Of a DNA stretch of 37,713 nucleotides, positions 20,640 through 32,000 are shown one piece after another (position 1 is the first letter of the stretch; each line of letters begins with the position of its first letter). The position numbers were made by a program, and so were the translations under genes. The stretch is taken from assembly GCA_010015675.1 (NCBI GenBank), contig ML976977.1:1342358-1380070 (forward strand), given 5' to 3'. A model generated the notes under the pieces. It had not been told where the DNA came from. It made no database searches and worked only from the letters and a program-made list of their open reading frames with translations. The DNA comes from Byssothecium circinans (Eukaryota; Ascomycota; Dothideomycetes; Pleosporales; Massarinaceae).

Positions 20640-21430
20640 TCAACCCTTCTGGAACAATGTACCTACTGTTTGCAGGCTTTTAATTAACTCTGCGTAAAGC
20701 GTTGTTCTACCCAGCTATATCTTGATCCGTGAGACAACAGATGAGCGCTAAGAGCATAAAAGAGTGTGGCCATTTTTCTGATGCGCTGGGAGCTCAGAAC
20801 GAGCGACTATATAGTGTGTGGACCAACGCTAGCTAGGTAGACCAGATAGGATCATGAGCCGGGAGTGACCACCAAGTCTAATCAAAGAAGGAGGAATCAT
20901 CGCCACTAGTACTGAGTACAGTAGGGTATCAACACAAGGAAAAAACACGATAAGGATAAGGCGCACCAGCCTCAGAACTTAAATAACTTAGGATAAACGA
21001 TTACGTAAGTAGAGCAGATTAACCTACGTCCACGTCTAATAGAAAAAAATTTATGCTAAAGCTCAACACTTTAGCAACTATAGTACGAGTAGAGTAACTA
21101 CTATTACCTGCTTAGCGCTACTAAGGCCTTTAGCCCACGGCGGACTAGATAAAGCCCTTTTCCCCTAGCTACGCGCAATAACTCGCCTTGCAACTTATCT
21201 TCGTCTATCGTCACATCGCTAAAATTAGCATCCGCTAAGTTATATTATTAAAACTAGAGGCTTAAATCCACTGAAGTCTCCGCCTTGCCAACTAGCTCCG
21301 TTGTCGACTTCCGATTACCTCAACATGTCGCAGGACGTCCCCACCCCTGCGCAGCTACACGCAAAGAGGTTGACCGCCATACGCGATATCACATCGGGTG
21401 CACCAAGTCTAACAAGATCCTCAAATGCAA
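20640..21430. other. TA-rich, probably RIP-decayed repeat DNA
   Basis: From about 20880 to 21290 the sequence is dense in TAG, CTA, TTAG and GCTAA trinucleotides, as in the decayed hAT copy at 25.5-26.6 kb. No frame is open. It is likely a fragment of an unidentified transposon; the TA-rich part ends near 21290, about 150 bp beyond the 3' end of the HET pseudogene. Confidence 0.4.
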
Positions 21431-21438
21431 CCTTCATT

Positions 21439-23548
21439 TTACACAATAGTCACTATAGTAGTTTGAAAGTTCTTAGGATCAAAATCAACAAACAAGGGAA
21501 ACCTGTTCGACCCTACCAACCGCTCTTGCTTCCAATCATGATGAAACATGCCAATTCGAGAAAACTTGGCAATATCATCAGCCTTCGATGTGAGTATCAA
21601 CCCTTTCAGGCTGAGAATCTCGAAAGCTGAGTTTCGGAATCTTCGTATCCTGTAGCACACCAGAAGTAGGTAAGTCGGCTTTCTTCCCTCAGGTTCTGAA
21701 GTGGTACGCTTCCTGTAATCAAACCAATGAGCATGACTGTGCGTACAATAGGTATCGTAACTTTTCAACGTCACAAATTGCCCATGATGTTTTCGAAGGG
21801 GTCCAGAAATTACTAGGGAGCCTTCACGCAATTTCCCCATAGCATCGGAGCGTTCCATCGGAGTGACATGAACTTCAAGAACTTCTGCGACGAATATGTC
21901 TTCAGAGTTGCCAAGAGCTGGGTCGTGGACCAGAGGATAAAATATTAACGAATGCACTGAGGCCCAAGACCACGAAGGAACTACGAAAGTGTCAGTAAAT
22001 TGTTGTGCACATGCTAATCGACTGGTACTCACCGCGATATTCCGATAGGTATTGTGGATCTTCCATGTCACAATCTTGATTCCAAAGAAGCCCAGAGCAA
22101 AGATCCCTCCTCCATAATCCTGCTACATATTGATCGCCATGGACTTTTTGAAAATGTCGCGCAAGTCCGGAAATTGCCTGGAAGCAGTCGGAAGGAAACG
22201 TGAGTTGACAGGCGGCAAATTCTTGTACAAGAAAAAGCCATTTACGGTTGAGTTCTCTTTCATCCGTTGGTTGAAAACGCCCCATAGTCCCTTTCCATAT
22301 TGGGTTCTTGTCAAAAAGAAGGCCGTTCACTCTCAGAGGTGTACCATCTAAGCCCCATGGCGCAAAACAGGACACTGAAGGCGATCCTTTTGGAAAAACT
22401 TCACAAGCTTGTAGCTGTGAGCATTCCCAGCGGATTCGGTCTCCAAAGTAAATAGAGCAGGGGCTTAGGAGTCGTTCCTGAAAGATCCAGCCTCTCTTCA
22501 TCAAAGTAAATTGGCGCCAACAATCAGGATCCGACAGTGGCTGACCATAGAACATGACATCATTGGGGAGATCTTTTCTCTGAAGCGATAACGTGCATAA
22601 CGACTCCCTTCTCACATCCCTCTCGACAAACAGCCCACGAGTGCGATCTTTGGCCGCTGCCTCCGCCCCAATATTGCAATAGCCGTTTTGATAGACCATT
22701 CCCATTAATGCTGCTTCATGAGCCCAGTCGTCCGGATCGTCCTAAATAATGCATAGTGCGTCAATCCATACGTAGTTGACATCTAAGATCAGAGAGACTT
22801 GCAGGGCTTCCTGGAAAGATAGAGGGAAAATATTAAAATCTATTTCCTGTCGGTACTTTTGAATCTTGGAAGTGTATAGTCTCGGCATACTCATCGTATT
22901 CCATCGATGGCTGAGGGTGATGTATCTTATGTTTCGTTGGGACATTTGAGCTGTATCTATGAGTCGAGGAGGCCTTGTCTTCTCAAGGTAGATAAGCCTG
23001 GTCGGAAGCCAGTCGGAGGTATCGCCGAAAGCTTTACGGCATAGATCGTGCTGAAGGAAGCAGTTGCAGAGCCACTTCCTAACTTGCTCCAAGGAATCCT
23101 TTGATTTTGAAGGTAAAGTCGGAGATACGACGACATTGTCCCTCTCATACATGTCGCGAGTCGGTAACAACTTCATCTGATTGTTAGCAAGAACAGGTCT
23201 CAGCACGACAGTGAAAGTAAGGCCACTCTCTTCCTCTCTTCCGGGTTGGATTTTGTATATTATTTGCATGATGTCACATTGATCTGTCAGATCTTCGCCG
23301 AATAGTACATCGTCGTCTTCGTCTTCTCCAAGCCACAACCGTGCGGTGATTTTGGAGGCCTCATTTCCTTTGGATTGCTCGTTTGATAGCCAGTCGCTGA
23401 GCCATAGACAAATGAAGCATCCGTTTTTTGCATTGATGATAACCTGTGGTCCGTTGTATGCGTCGTATATTCGGCTTCGTTGATCCAGCGATTCTGCCGG
23501 ACGGTGAAGGAATTGTGAGCATGTAAAACACACGAAAGATAGCGCCAT
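21439..23548 (-). pseudogene. HET-domain protein, one premature stop
   Basis: Exons 23548-22033 and 21980-21439 with a 52-bp intron (22032-21981, GTGAGT..TAG) give 685 codons plus the terminal stop. The intron join restores YRVPSWSWAS, a hallmark of HET proteins. The HET core is present: IRYITLSHRWNT, NVYVWIDALCII-type motif, then DDPDDWAHEAALMGMVYQNGYCNIGA, followed by RGWIFQERLLSP. The N-terminus has the usual cysteine pairs (CFTC, GCFIC). Codon 269 is TAG (22744-22742) exactly where the family has Gln in CIIQD; CAG to TAG is a CpA to TpA change. The frame is otherwise intact on both sides. HET proteins trigger incompatibility cell death between unlike strains. This allele should be null, unless the strain or assembly differs at that base. 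Confidence 0.88.
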
Positions 23549-24300
23549 CTTGACAAAGGCAATTATGACAATTCACATTGACCCAGCGGGCATGATTCTG
23601 TACTGAATTTGGAGAATAGCTCTATGGGAGATGTGGACCTGGTAAAAATATGTTCACAGGCAGTCCATCCAAGGTACAAAATGAGGGGCACGTTGAATTG
23701 TACTACCTTAAAAGTCTATTTTTACTCTCTTCACATCTCTGAAATGGCTCATGCAAGTCTCAGTAAGATTCAGGATAGATTTCCAATATTTTTCCAGATG
23801 GGTCGCAGAGTCATCTTCGTGGTTCACCATGCACTTGTTTCGCAGTGCTCAAAGAGTTGCGCCCTCAGTCATGGTTTGCCTAGGCAGCCCCTTCATATGC
23901 GGTCAATATCAACACGGAACGCTCATGAAAAGTAGACTTCTAAGTTAAGCACACGCTGGATAATAACCAGGACGATGAGTCGAACTCATGACCAATTGAG
24001 AAAATAGTGGAGTAGGATAACGTCGTTGAACAACTGTGAGAGAAAAGAAACCATGGCGGGTACGTACTAAAAACGTCCATATCCTTCCCCTTCTTTATCG
24101 AGTCAGTTGGTTTCCATATCATCTTCCGTATTTTGCAGGATTTGCGATGGAAGCACCGGACGGCAAGTCCATGTGTAAACCCTTAAGACGCATTGGTGAG
24201 GATACAAGGCTCTATAGAATTGCGATGCTCCCTGATTTTGAAGCTTTTTGGGGTTGAAAAGAAAAAACTCTTCCCAACGCCATCCTTCCAGGATACCAGG
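23549..24300. other. Intergenic region, no gene seen
   Basis: Upstream of the HET pseudogene. Open frames under 110 codons only. A short palindrome ATGAG-TCGAA-CTCAT lies at 23975-23989. Confidence 0.4.
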
Positions 24301-24309
24301 AACGCGGCT

Positions 24310-24715
24310 TGTTCGCGAAACAGTCCTGCTCCTGTTATTTTCCGTTCGAAATAAGGGTCATTTCTCCGAACAATACAGTGGAAGCACTGTTATGAGGATA
24401 GACCCTGACAAGGACACTCTGTTCCAGCAATCAAATCCTATATTTCTATGCGTTTTATAGGAGTAACGGTTTTTCACTGTACTTGAGAGTCCATCCGTGC
24501 TGCTGGATTTGCATCTGCGAAAGACGTATCCTCTAATTGTGGTCAAGGATTCAAGTAACCTAAAGTACATTGACCCTAGCACGCTGAAATTTTCTTTTAT
24601 TAAGGTTTTGTGTGCATATAGGCTCGCAAACGAGGAAATCGTCATTTCGCTTTGTGCAATTCTCCTCCCAAGAAATTAGGGCTAAGCTGTGGAAAGCGTT
24701 GCAAGATTTTTGACA
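24310..24715 (-). pseudogene. Decayed partial copy of the Aurora kinase 3' end
   Basis: Three blocks match the functional kinase gene at 35956-36230 in the same order and orientation. About 24316-24340 matches 35959-35982 around the stop. About 24487-24560 matches 36027-36092 (TGCTGCTGGATTTGCA). About 24620-24668 matches 36173-36221 (exon before the last intron). Translated, it still reads MTISSFASLYAHKTLIK against [17 protein letters not shown] in the real kinase. An extra stretch of about 130 bp separates the first two blocks. Divergence is high and includes indels, so this is an old duplicate. The hAT element begins 13 bases beyond. Confidence 0.7.
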
Positions 24716-24719
24716 CATG

Positions 24720-24727
24720 GCTATACG
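24720..24727. repeat. hAT target-site duplication, left copy
   Basis: GCTATACG, identical to 34569-34576 just outside the right TIR. Eight bases is the standard hAT target duplication. Confidence 0.92.
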
Positions 24728-24749
24728 CACACCTGCCAACAATCAAGCC
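24728..24749 (+). repeat. hAT left terminal inverted repeat
   Basis: 22 bp beginning CACACCTGCC, pairing with 34547-34568 at 20 of 22 positions. Confidence 0.92.
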
Positions 24750-24890
24750 GCTAACAAGCGCTTGATTGTTTGGCTTGAGCTTGGCTTGGTTCTATCAATC
24801 CAAGCTAACGTGTAGTAATTTGCTAACAAGCCAAGCTAAGGAGGGAAGGCTTGATTGTTTGGCTTGTTAGGCTTGATAAAAAGTAGGCAG
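24740..24890. repeat. hAT left subterminal repeats
   Basis: At least eight CAAGC or GCTTG motifs in both orientations (for example CTTGATTGTTTGGCTTG) within 150 bp. The same motif family recurs inside the right end. Confidence 0.85.
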
Positions 24891-26596
24891 CAGAGTGGTT
24901 TTAGGCCAAGTTTAGTGACGTTTTTAAGGCTGCTGTACAGACGATCTCGCGACACTTTTCTGGTGTTGTACCAGTACGGTAGTCAGCTTATCAATAGCTA
25001 AGTTACTTACTAGTACTAGTAAGCGGCCAGCCACCTCTAGCGGCACGCGTTTTTAGCTATCACTCTGTCTCTTCAGCTACACTAAGCTTATTTAGTATGC
25101 CGCTGAAGCAGTCAAAACGCGCGCGCAATAGCGCTGCAATCCCTAAGCCGCACAAACGCGCCAAAATAGCCGCCCGAGGCACGTCTACCCAGCCGATTGA
25201 GCTGGATAATACGCAATTGACGCTGTTGCAGCGCCTATCGCCGCGAGCTACCTTTAAGTCGCGATTCCGCGAGTCGCAGAATGAGGATAGCATCGTCCCG
25301 CCTACTAAGGGCAGTGACGCTGCAACAATAGCTACAACAGACGTTAGAGAGCCCGCTAAGGGTGTTAACGAGGACGGTGACAAGAGCCTAGACGTGCACC
25401 TAGAGGATGACTTTAACGGGCTTGATTTCAAGCGTATACTAAAATATATAAAGCCATTAGCGACACAGCGCGCAAAGAGGAGCTGGGTATACCTTCATGG
25501 GTACCGCGTTGCGCTACTTAAGGAGCCGAATTAGCTCTTCTTTGTCTATTAATACTGCCATTAGCATAAAATTATAGACGCTGGAGGCGCAGGCATATAT
25601 GAGATAACGCTGTCAACGTCAACGACAGCCCGCTACCTAAGCTAGAAAAAGCGCGGCCATGGCTATCTACCGCTAGGAAAAGAAGCAAAGAAGCGCGAGA
25701 TAAGCTACCTACGCCGGGTCCTTATAGGTGATAAGATTAGCGTCTTTCAAGATGTCGCTAATGAGCTTAGCGGCTTTAATACTCAGCACTTCAGGCTTGC
25801 TGCTATTAGTTAGCTTGTCAAGAATAATCACCCATTAAGAGAGTTTAAGTCACTAGCATTTTAACAGCTAATTACGGCTGCTAACCCAGAGGCTAAGGCT
25901 GCGTTATAGTCCTCTTACACGAGTGTTTCAGGCTTTATTTTATGACTCTACGACCACCTAAAGCCTTAGGTAGTCTTAGAGCTATCTTAGGCGCTAAGTA
26001 AGATCTACCTTAGCTTTAACAGCTAGACGACAAAGGGCGGCAAGCGTGGGTTTCTAGGTGTCATTGCCCACTTCATTAGTAAGCGTGGCGAGCTTTAGGA
26101 TTTACCTATAGCGCTGCCACTGCTAGCAGGCGCTCATAGTAGCGAGAGGATGGTAGAGGTTATTAGCTAAATAATGTAGTAGTTTAGCATTAACCTGCTT
26201 AACGTTAGTTACTTCGTACTTAATAACGCGAGTAATAATAACGCTGCTGTCCGTGAGTTAGTGCAAGAGATGGGTTTTAACGCGCCTTATCACCGCTTCC
26301 ACTACGGCCCTCATACTCTTAACCTTATTAGCTAGACTCTGCTTTAGGGCAAAGAAGCTAATGCTTTTAATAACGACGCTAGCAAGCTTACTAAAGAGAG
26401 TGAGTTTATAACTAAGTAGAGGTGCGACGGCCTGCTAGGCGTCCTATTAGACGTTATCAACTACATTAAAACGCTGCAATAGTATACACTTTTTGCTAAC
26501 TTTCAGCGTCTCTTACACTGTGACCTGCCTACTAGCGCGACAGCCAAAGACTATAAAATACTTAAGCCTATTAAGCCTGTCGTTACGCGCTAGAAC

Positions 26597-26601
26597 TCCT
26601 A
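26597..26601. repeat. Retroelement target-site duplication, left copy
   Basis: TCCTA, identical to 33347-33351 after the 3' LTR. Five bases is normal for Ty3/gypsy integrases. Confidence 0.93.
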
Positions 26602-27061
26602 TGTTACGATCCAGAAGCGGGGTCGCCACACTTATGTAATAACCGGCTGCACGCCCCGACCAGACAGACGGTCACGAGTAGTAAGCAAGTCACGTGACCA
26701 TCCCAGCGTCCCAGGAATCCTAGAAGTCCCATGAGGGACTGGGACGAGTGGGACGGATGGGACGAAGGGACGCAACTAGTATATAGATGGACTTAATCTC
26801 TACATTGTAGGAGTCATATTCAACCTTTCACTTAGGATTACAATCTATTCAGTATCTCATACTCTACGATTGCAAGCTCACCTAAGTTCACTAAGTGTAC
26901 GCCCTTCAGACGAACATTACCACGTACTGTCGGAGTACCACCGTGTGTCGCGAATTAATATCCCTTCCAGAGAACCAACTGAGCTCTAGAACCTCAAGCA
27001 CCCTTATCACCTAAAAGCTCTTTGAGCCATCTCTAGTAACAAGCCCCCCTGGACCTTAACA
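26602..27061 (+). repeat. 5' LTR, 460 bp
   Basis: Starts TGTTACG, ends TTAACA (TGTTA/TAACA inverted ends). It contains a TATA box at 26780-26785, the palindrome GTCACGTGAC at 26689-26698, and GGGAC repeats at 26735, 26741, 26750, 26759 and 26767. It differs from the 3' LTR at about 22 positions, all transitions. Confidence 0.95.
26780..26785 (+). promoter_or_regulatory. LTR TATA box
   Basis: TATATA in the 5' LTR (also at 33065-33070 in the 3' LTR), preceded by the GGGAC repeat array. Transcription would start about 30 bp downstream, near 26815, where the sequence complementary to the primer site lies. Confidence 0.55.
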
Positions 27062-27063
27062 TT

Positions 27064-27071
27064 TTGAACAC
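27064..27071 (+). other. Candidate self-priming primer-binding site
   Basis: TTGAACAC begins two bases after the 5' LTR. There is no TGG-initial tRNA 3'-end complement here. Its reverse complement GTGTTCAA is the LTR sequence about 31 bp after the TATA box: the 5' LTR reads ATATTCAA (26816-26823), the 3' LTR GTGTTTAA (33101-33108), each differing from GTGTTCAA only by transitions. Tf1/sushi elements prime from their own RNA 5' end in this way. Confidence 0.45.
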
Positions 27072-27081
27072 CCTTAGAAGG

Positions 27082-29055
27082 ATGTCTAAGACACACGATA
27101 CCCAATCCCATGGCAACGCTAGCAAGGTCGCTAAACCAGATCTCTACCATGGAGATCGCGCCAAACTCAAAGGATAGCTCCTGTAAATCGACTTGTACTT
27201 CAAGTTTGCAGCTAGCACCATCGACGATGTCGACAAAGCCTCCTTTGTCATGACCTACATGCGTGGCGACGCCAAACGATGGATTGACCCTTACCTCGCC
27301 AAATACCTGGACGACGACAATGATGACGATGAAGTCACGATACTCTTCGAAGACTATACTCAATTCAAGACCCGTCTCCGACAGGTCTTCGGAGTCTCAA
27401 ACGAGGAATCCGTCGCAGGGAGGAAGGTGCAGCGCCTCAAACAACAACGCTCGGCTGCTGAATATGCCGCGGAGTTTCAACACTACGCAATTCAGACAGG
27501 CTAGGAAGACAAGGCACTCATGACAATGTATAGACAAGGCCTCAAGGATACCGTCAAAATGGAGCTCATGCGATCAGGAGCATCCATCACTACCTTGGAG
27601 GAACTATACCAGGAATCCATCAGAATTAACGGGCAACTATACGAGTTAACATCCGAGCTACACGACAAGCGAAGTGGACTCAGCGCGGGCAAGGCTAAGA
27701 GTACCTACACTAGACCCAGGTACTTCCCCACTATGAAGCCACGGAAGCAATACTCGGATCCCTACGGGCTGCAGCCAATGCAGCTCGACAATGTTGAAAA
27801 AGGGAAAGGGAAGGGCCACCGCTACGAGAAAGAAGCCAGGACGTGCTACTCGTGCGGAAAAACAGGCCACATCGCCAGGAACTGCCGCGCGAAGCCAGGA
27901 AGAGCTAAGCATACGGTCCAACGATAGTTAAATATGATCACGGCACCACATGCTTTGGGCTGCCTCCCCAACGTCAAAGAAGATGACGAATGGGAAGTGA
28001 TCGATTCAGGCGAAGAAAGAGGAAACGCTGTCAGACAGAGGATACAAGGACTATCTGTCAGAAAAAGGGTCAGTAAAGCAGCCAATCAGATATGGCACAA
28101 TAAGGAAGTAGACACTACGGACGACGAAGTTTAGGACTTCCTCAACGACCCTGACCAACCCCTTAACGTGAGAGAACAATAACTTCAGGATTACTTGCTC
28201 AGCGAACGAGCCAAGGACAATGAAGGACCATCATGGGCTAATAGGGCTCTTCAAATCATCAGTAGAAAAGAAGAATACCTTAGAAAAGAAAATTAAGATC
28301 CCCATGACTCCGAACTACCTCATACTGAAGTCGCGCAAGGAAACCATCCACGATGGACGGACGAAGACCCAATGTGGTACGACAGCGAGGTTACATTAGA
28401 CGGTGACGAACCAACGGATTAAGGACGCTCAGGATACAACAACTAATACTAGAAGCCCAGCGCAGGACTCAACGACGAGTACCTGTACGAAGATCCGAAC
28501 CCCAGACCTAGGAAGCAACAAAAGCTAAGGCACTGGCAGGAGAAAGCCTATGAAAGGCAAGCCAACTAGGTGGACCAAGAGCTCGCAGAAGGAAGCATCC
28601 AACGAGCAGCACAGCAGGAAGAAATGACCAAAGAATTACGGTATGATATGGACTATCGAAATGGAAATCACGGAAAGCTCAGCTTCACCTAGTGCAACAA
28701 CGACGGTTATCTCACCCACTATGATGCGAAGGTGAAAGCAAACTACTTCCCAACTATTAAGAAGGATTGCAAGTTTGAATAGTACGACTGCTACGACGAC
28801 AAATGCCCAACACACTTATACGATAAACAGGCACGACCATGGTTCCCAGGGAAAGAAGATCCCGCGGAACTAATGAAGATGAACATGATCATTAATGACA
28901 TCTGCACTTAGAGCAAGTGGCAGACATGTCTACATACCGGGTGCAAGAGGCACGCCGAAGAAAAGGAAAAGAATGGATTTAGAGTATCTTTTTTAGACCC
29001 CCACCTAACACTGCTAAAGGGTTGCACACCTTGGAAGCAGCAGGTGAACGCCTAA
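27082..29055 (+). pseudogene. gag polyprotein, RIP-inactivated
   Basis: The frame starts at ATG 27082 and runs to TAA 29053-29055 (658 codons) with about 14 internal stops, readable as former Gln or Trp codons. The capsid-like region is about 27190-27650 (FKTRLRQVFG, QRLKQQRSAAEYAAEFQHYA). A CCHC zinc knuckle CYSCGKTGHIARNC lies at about 27844-27885. An acidic linker follows, then a second Cys/His cluster (about 28795-28960). Gag packages the RNA into cytoplasmic particles. Pol overlaps its last 70 bases in the -1 frame. Confidence 0.88.
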
Positions 29056-32000
29056 TCAAAATCCTGATCCGTCTTGGTGGCAGAAAGATGAAGGCATTAG
29101 TGGACTCAGGATAACAAGCAAATTACATCTTGATAGTAATGGCGCTCTCAGCGGGACTGAGACCACTACTAAAGAAGGATCCCTACCCACTACACGTAGC
29201 AAACGGACAAGTCATGCCAGAGCAACCTGAGATTTGATACGAAATCACCTCGGCACTCATGAAAATCCATTACTACAGCGAACGGATCACCCTAGACTGT
29301 TTTGAGATGGCCACTCACGACGTCATATTAGGGATCCCTTGGCTAAAGAAACACAACCCAGTGATTGACTGGAAGAACGACACGATATCGTTAGCAAACT
29401 GCGCCTGCCAACGCACTTTAAAGCCTACGCACCGACGGCGTTCGATGGTAGATGAGAAGGCAATCAACAACATTGCTTCAACAAAGACGCGTTCAGTGAG
29501 AACGGTCAACTCCACAGATGCTGCCCAGTCAACAGATCAACAAGTGAGAGTAAAGGAGAAGAAGGCACCTCCAGAGATCCCTGAAGAATACAGAGAATAG
29601 GAGCACCTTTTTCAGGAAGACGTAGGCGCCACGGCGCTACCTAAGCATCAACCCTAGGACTGCGAAATCACGCTACAGGAAGGAAAGCAACCGACTTTCG
29701 GACTAATCTATCAACTATCAGAGAAAGAGCTAAAGGCTCTACAGGACTACATTAATAAGAGCCTAGCAAAAGGCTACATACGAGAGTCAAAATCACTAGC
29801 AGGATACCCAGTCCTCTTCGCCCTAAAGAAGGACGGATCACTGCGACCATGTGTGGACTACTGGAAACTAAACGAAATCACAGTCAAGAATCATTATCCG
29901 CTGCCTAATATTAGAGAACTACAGGATCGACTAGCGCGTGCGAAGATATTCACGGCCCTCGACCTACGAGACGGATACCATCTTATCCGCATGAAGGAAG
30001 GCGACGAATGGAAGACAGCATTCAGGACACGATATGGACACTACGAATACACCGTGATGCCCTTTAGTCTTACCAACGCCCCGGCGACTTTCCAAGCATT
30101 AATCAACAACGTATTGCGGACACACCTAGACATCTTTGTGATCGCATACTTAGATAACATACTTATCTATTCAGAAAACGTCGAAGAGCATGTGGGACAT
30201 GTTAAGCAAGTACTTTCGTGCTTGGATGCCGCAGATCTGCGTCTTAAGCCGGAAAAGTGCGAATTCCACAAGGAAGAACTCGACTTCCTAGGATTCGTAG
30301 TCAACACCACAGGGGTCAAGATAAGCCCAAAGAAAATACAAGTGGTATAAGACTGGCCAATACCAACAACGGTCAAAGGAGTGCAGGAATTCCTTGGATT
30401 CTGCAACTTCAACAGAAGGTTTATTAAAGAATACGCCTTAATAACCTTACCCCTGGTAAGACTCACCAGGAAGGACGTACTCTTTAGATGGTCAGAAGCA
30501 TAGGAGAAAGCATTTAAAACCCTGAAAGAAAGATGTATAAGCCCACCAGTACTAGTGGCATTTAGGAGTGGAGAACCGATAAGGATTGAAACGGACGCAT
30601 CTGATCTCGCACTCGGAGCAGCAGCTAGTCAGATGAGAAACGGCCAATGGCACCCCATCGCCTACTACTCAAGAAAGTTCTCAGGACCAGAAGAACGTTA
30701 CGACGTACACGATAAGGAACTAATGGCTATTGTGGATTCATTAAAGCACTGGAGGGTATACGTAGAAAGCTGCTCTAAACTCACTATCTTCACTAACTAC
30801 AAGAACCTACTCTACTTCACGACGACCAAACAACTCAACAGAAGACAAGTCAGATGGTCTAAGTTGCTTGGATAATACAAGTTCAAGATTGTGTACACAC
30901 CAGGCAAGGACAACGGACGAGCCGATGCCCTCAGCCGACGAAGTGATATCGCAGGAACAAAGGAAACCATCGAAGCACCGATACTATGAGCCAATAAGGA
31001 CGGGACCTTAGGACCGACCCAATAACTAAACGGCATCCTGCGAATCAACAACGAAGTACTAGAGGAACTACAGGAAGAAATCATACGACAACATCACGAC
31101 GACCCTGTACACGGACACCCTGGCATTCGAAGGACTATTGAACTAATTCAGAGGAATTATGAGTTTAAAGGCATGAAAGAAAAGGTTACACGCTTTATCA
31201 GCAAATGCGCGAACTGTTAGAAAAACAAACACAGCACGCACGCATCCTACGGAGAAATGCAACCTATTAAGTTACCAAAAACACCATGGGAAGACATCTC
31301 TATAGACTTCGTGACAGGCCTACCAGTGTCAAAGGACCTCACGACTGGAATAACCTACAACGCCATCTTAGTAATCGTCAACAGGTTCACGAAATACGCG
31401 GAAATGATACCATTTAGAAACGACTACAACGCGGAACAACTTAGACACGTGATCCTAGATCAACTCATCAGATACCATGGCATGCTAAAGTTAATCATCA
31501 GTGACAAAGATAAGCTCTTCACATCAAATTACTAGAAAACGCTAATGGCTGCGATCGGAATAAAACGCAAGCTATCCACAGCATATCACCCGCAGACGGA
31601 TGGACAGACTGAAAGAATGAATCGTACGATGAAGACATATCTACGAATCTACAGCAATACCTAGCAGAATAATTGGGTTTCCCTTTTACCTATGGCTCAA
31701 TTAGCGTACAATAATAAAATATCAGAATCTATAGGACAGACACCATTCTACGCAAACCACGGGAAACACCTAAATCTCTTTGAACGCACACTGCTAGGAG
31801 GAAAGGCAGCGGCAGCTTTAACAATAATAGAGGACTTGAAGAACGTACACCAACGGTTACAGGTCAGCCTTAAAACGGCACAACGCAGAAGCATTTCATA
31901 CGCAAACACAAAACGAAAAATGGCACCTCAGCTAGAAAGGGGGGATAGAGTATACCTACTCACGAAAAATCTTCGCACAAAACGACCAAGCAAGGGACTG

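Noticed and set aside
21301..21630. 109-codon open frame on the plus strand
   Set aside because: It overlaps the 3' end of the HET pseudogene antisense and shows no coding signature.
22742..22800. Intron removing the TAG stop in the HET gene
   Set aside because: The only GT donor nearby would delete the conserved WIDALCII motif in a 36-bp intron, below the size seen in this window.
23945..24010. tRNA-like T-arm (GAGTTCGACTC on the minus strand)
   Set aside because: The palindrome has a 5-base loop and no matching acceptor, D or anticodon arm could be placed.
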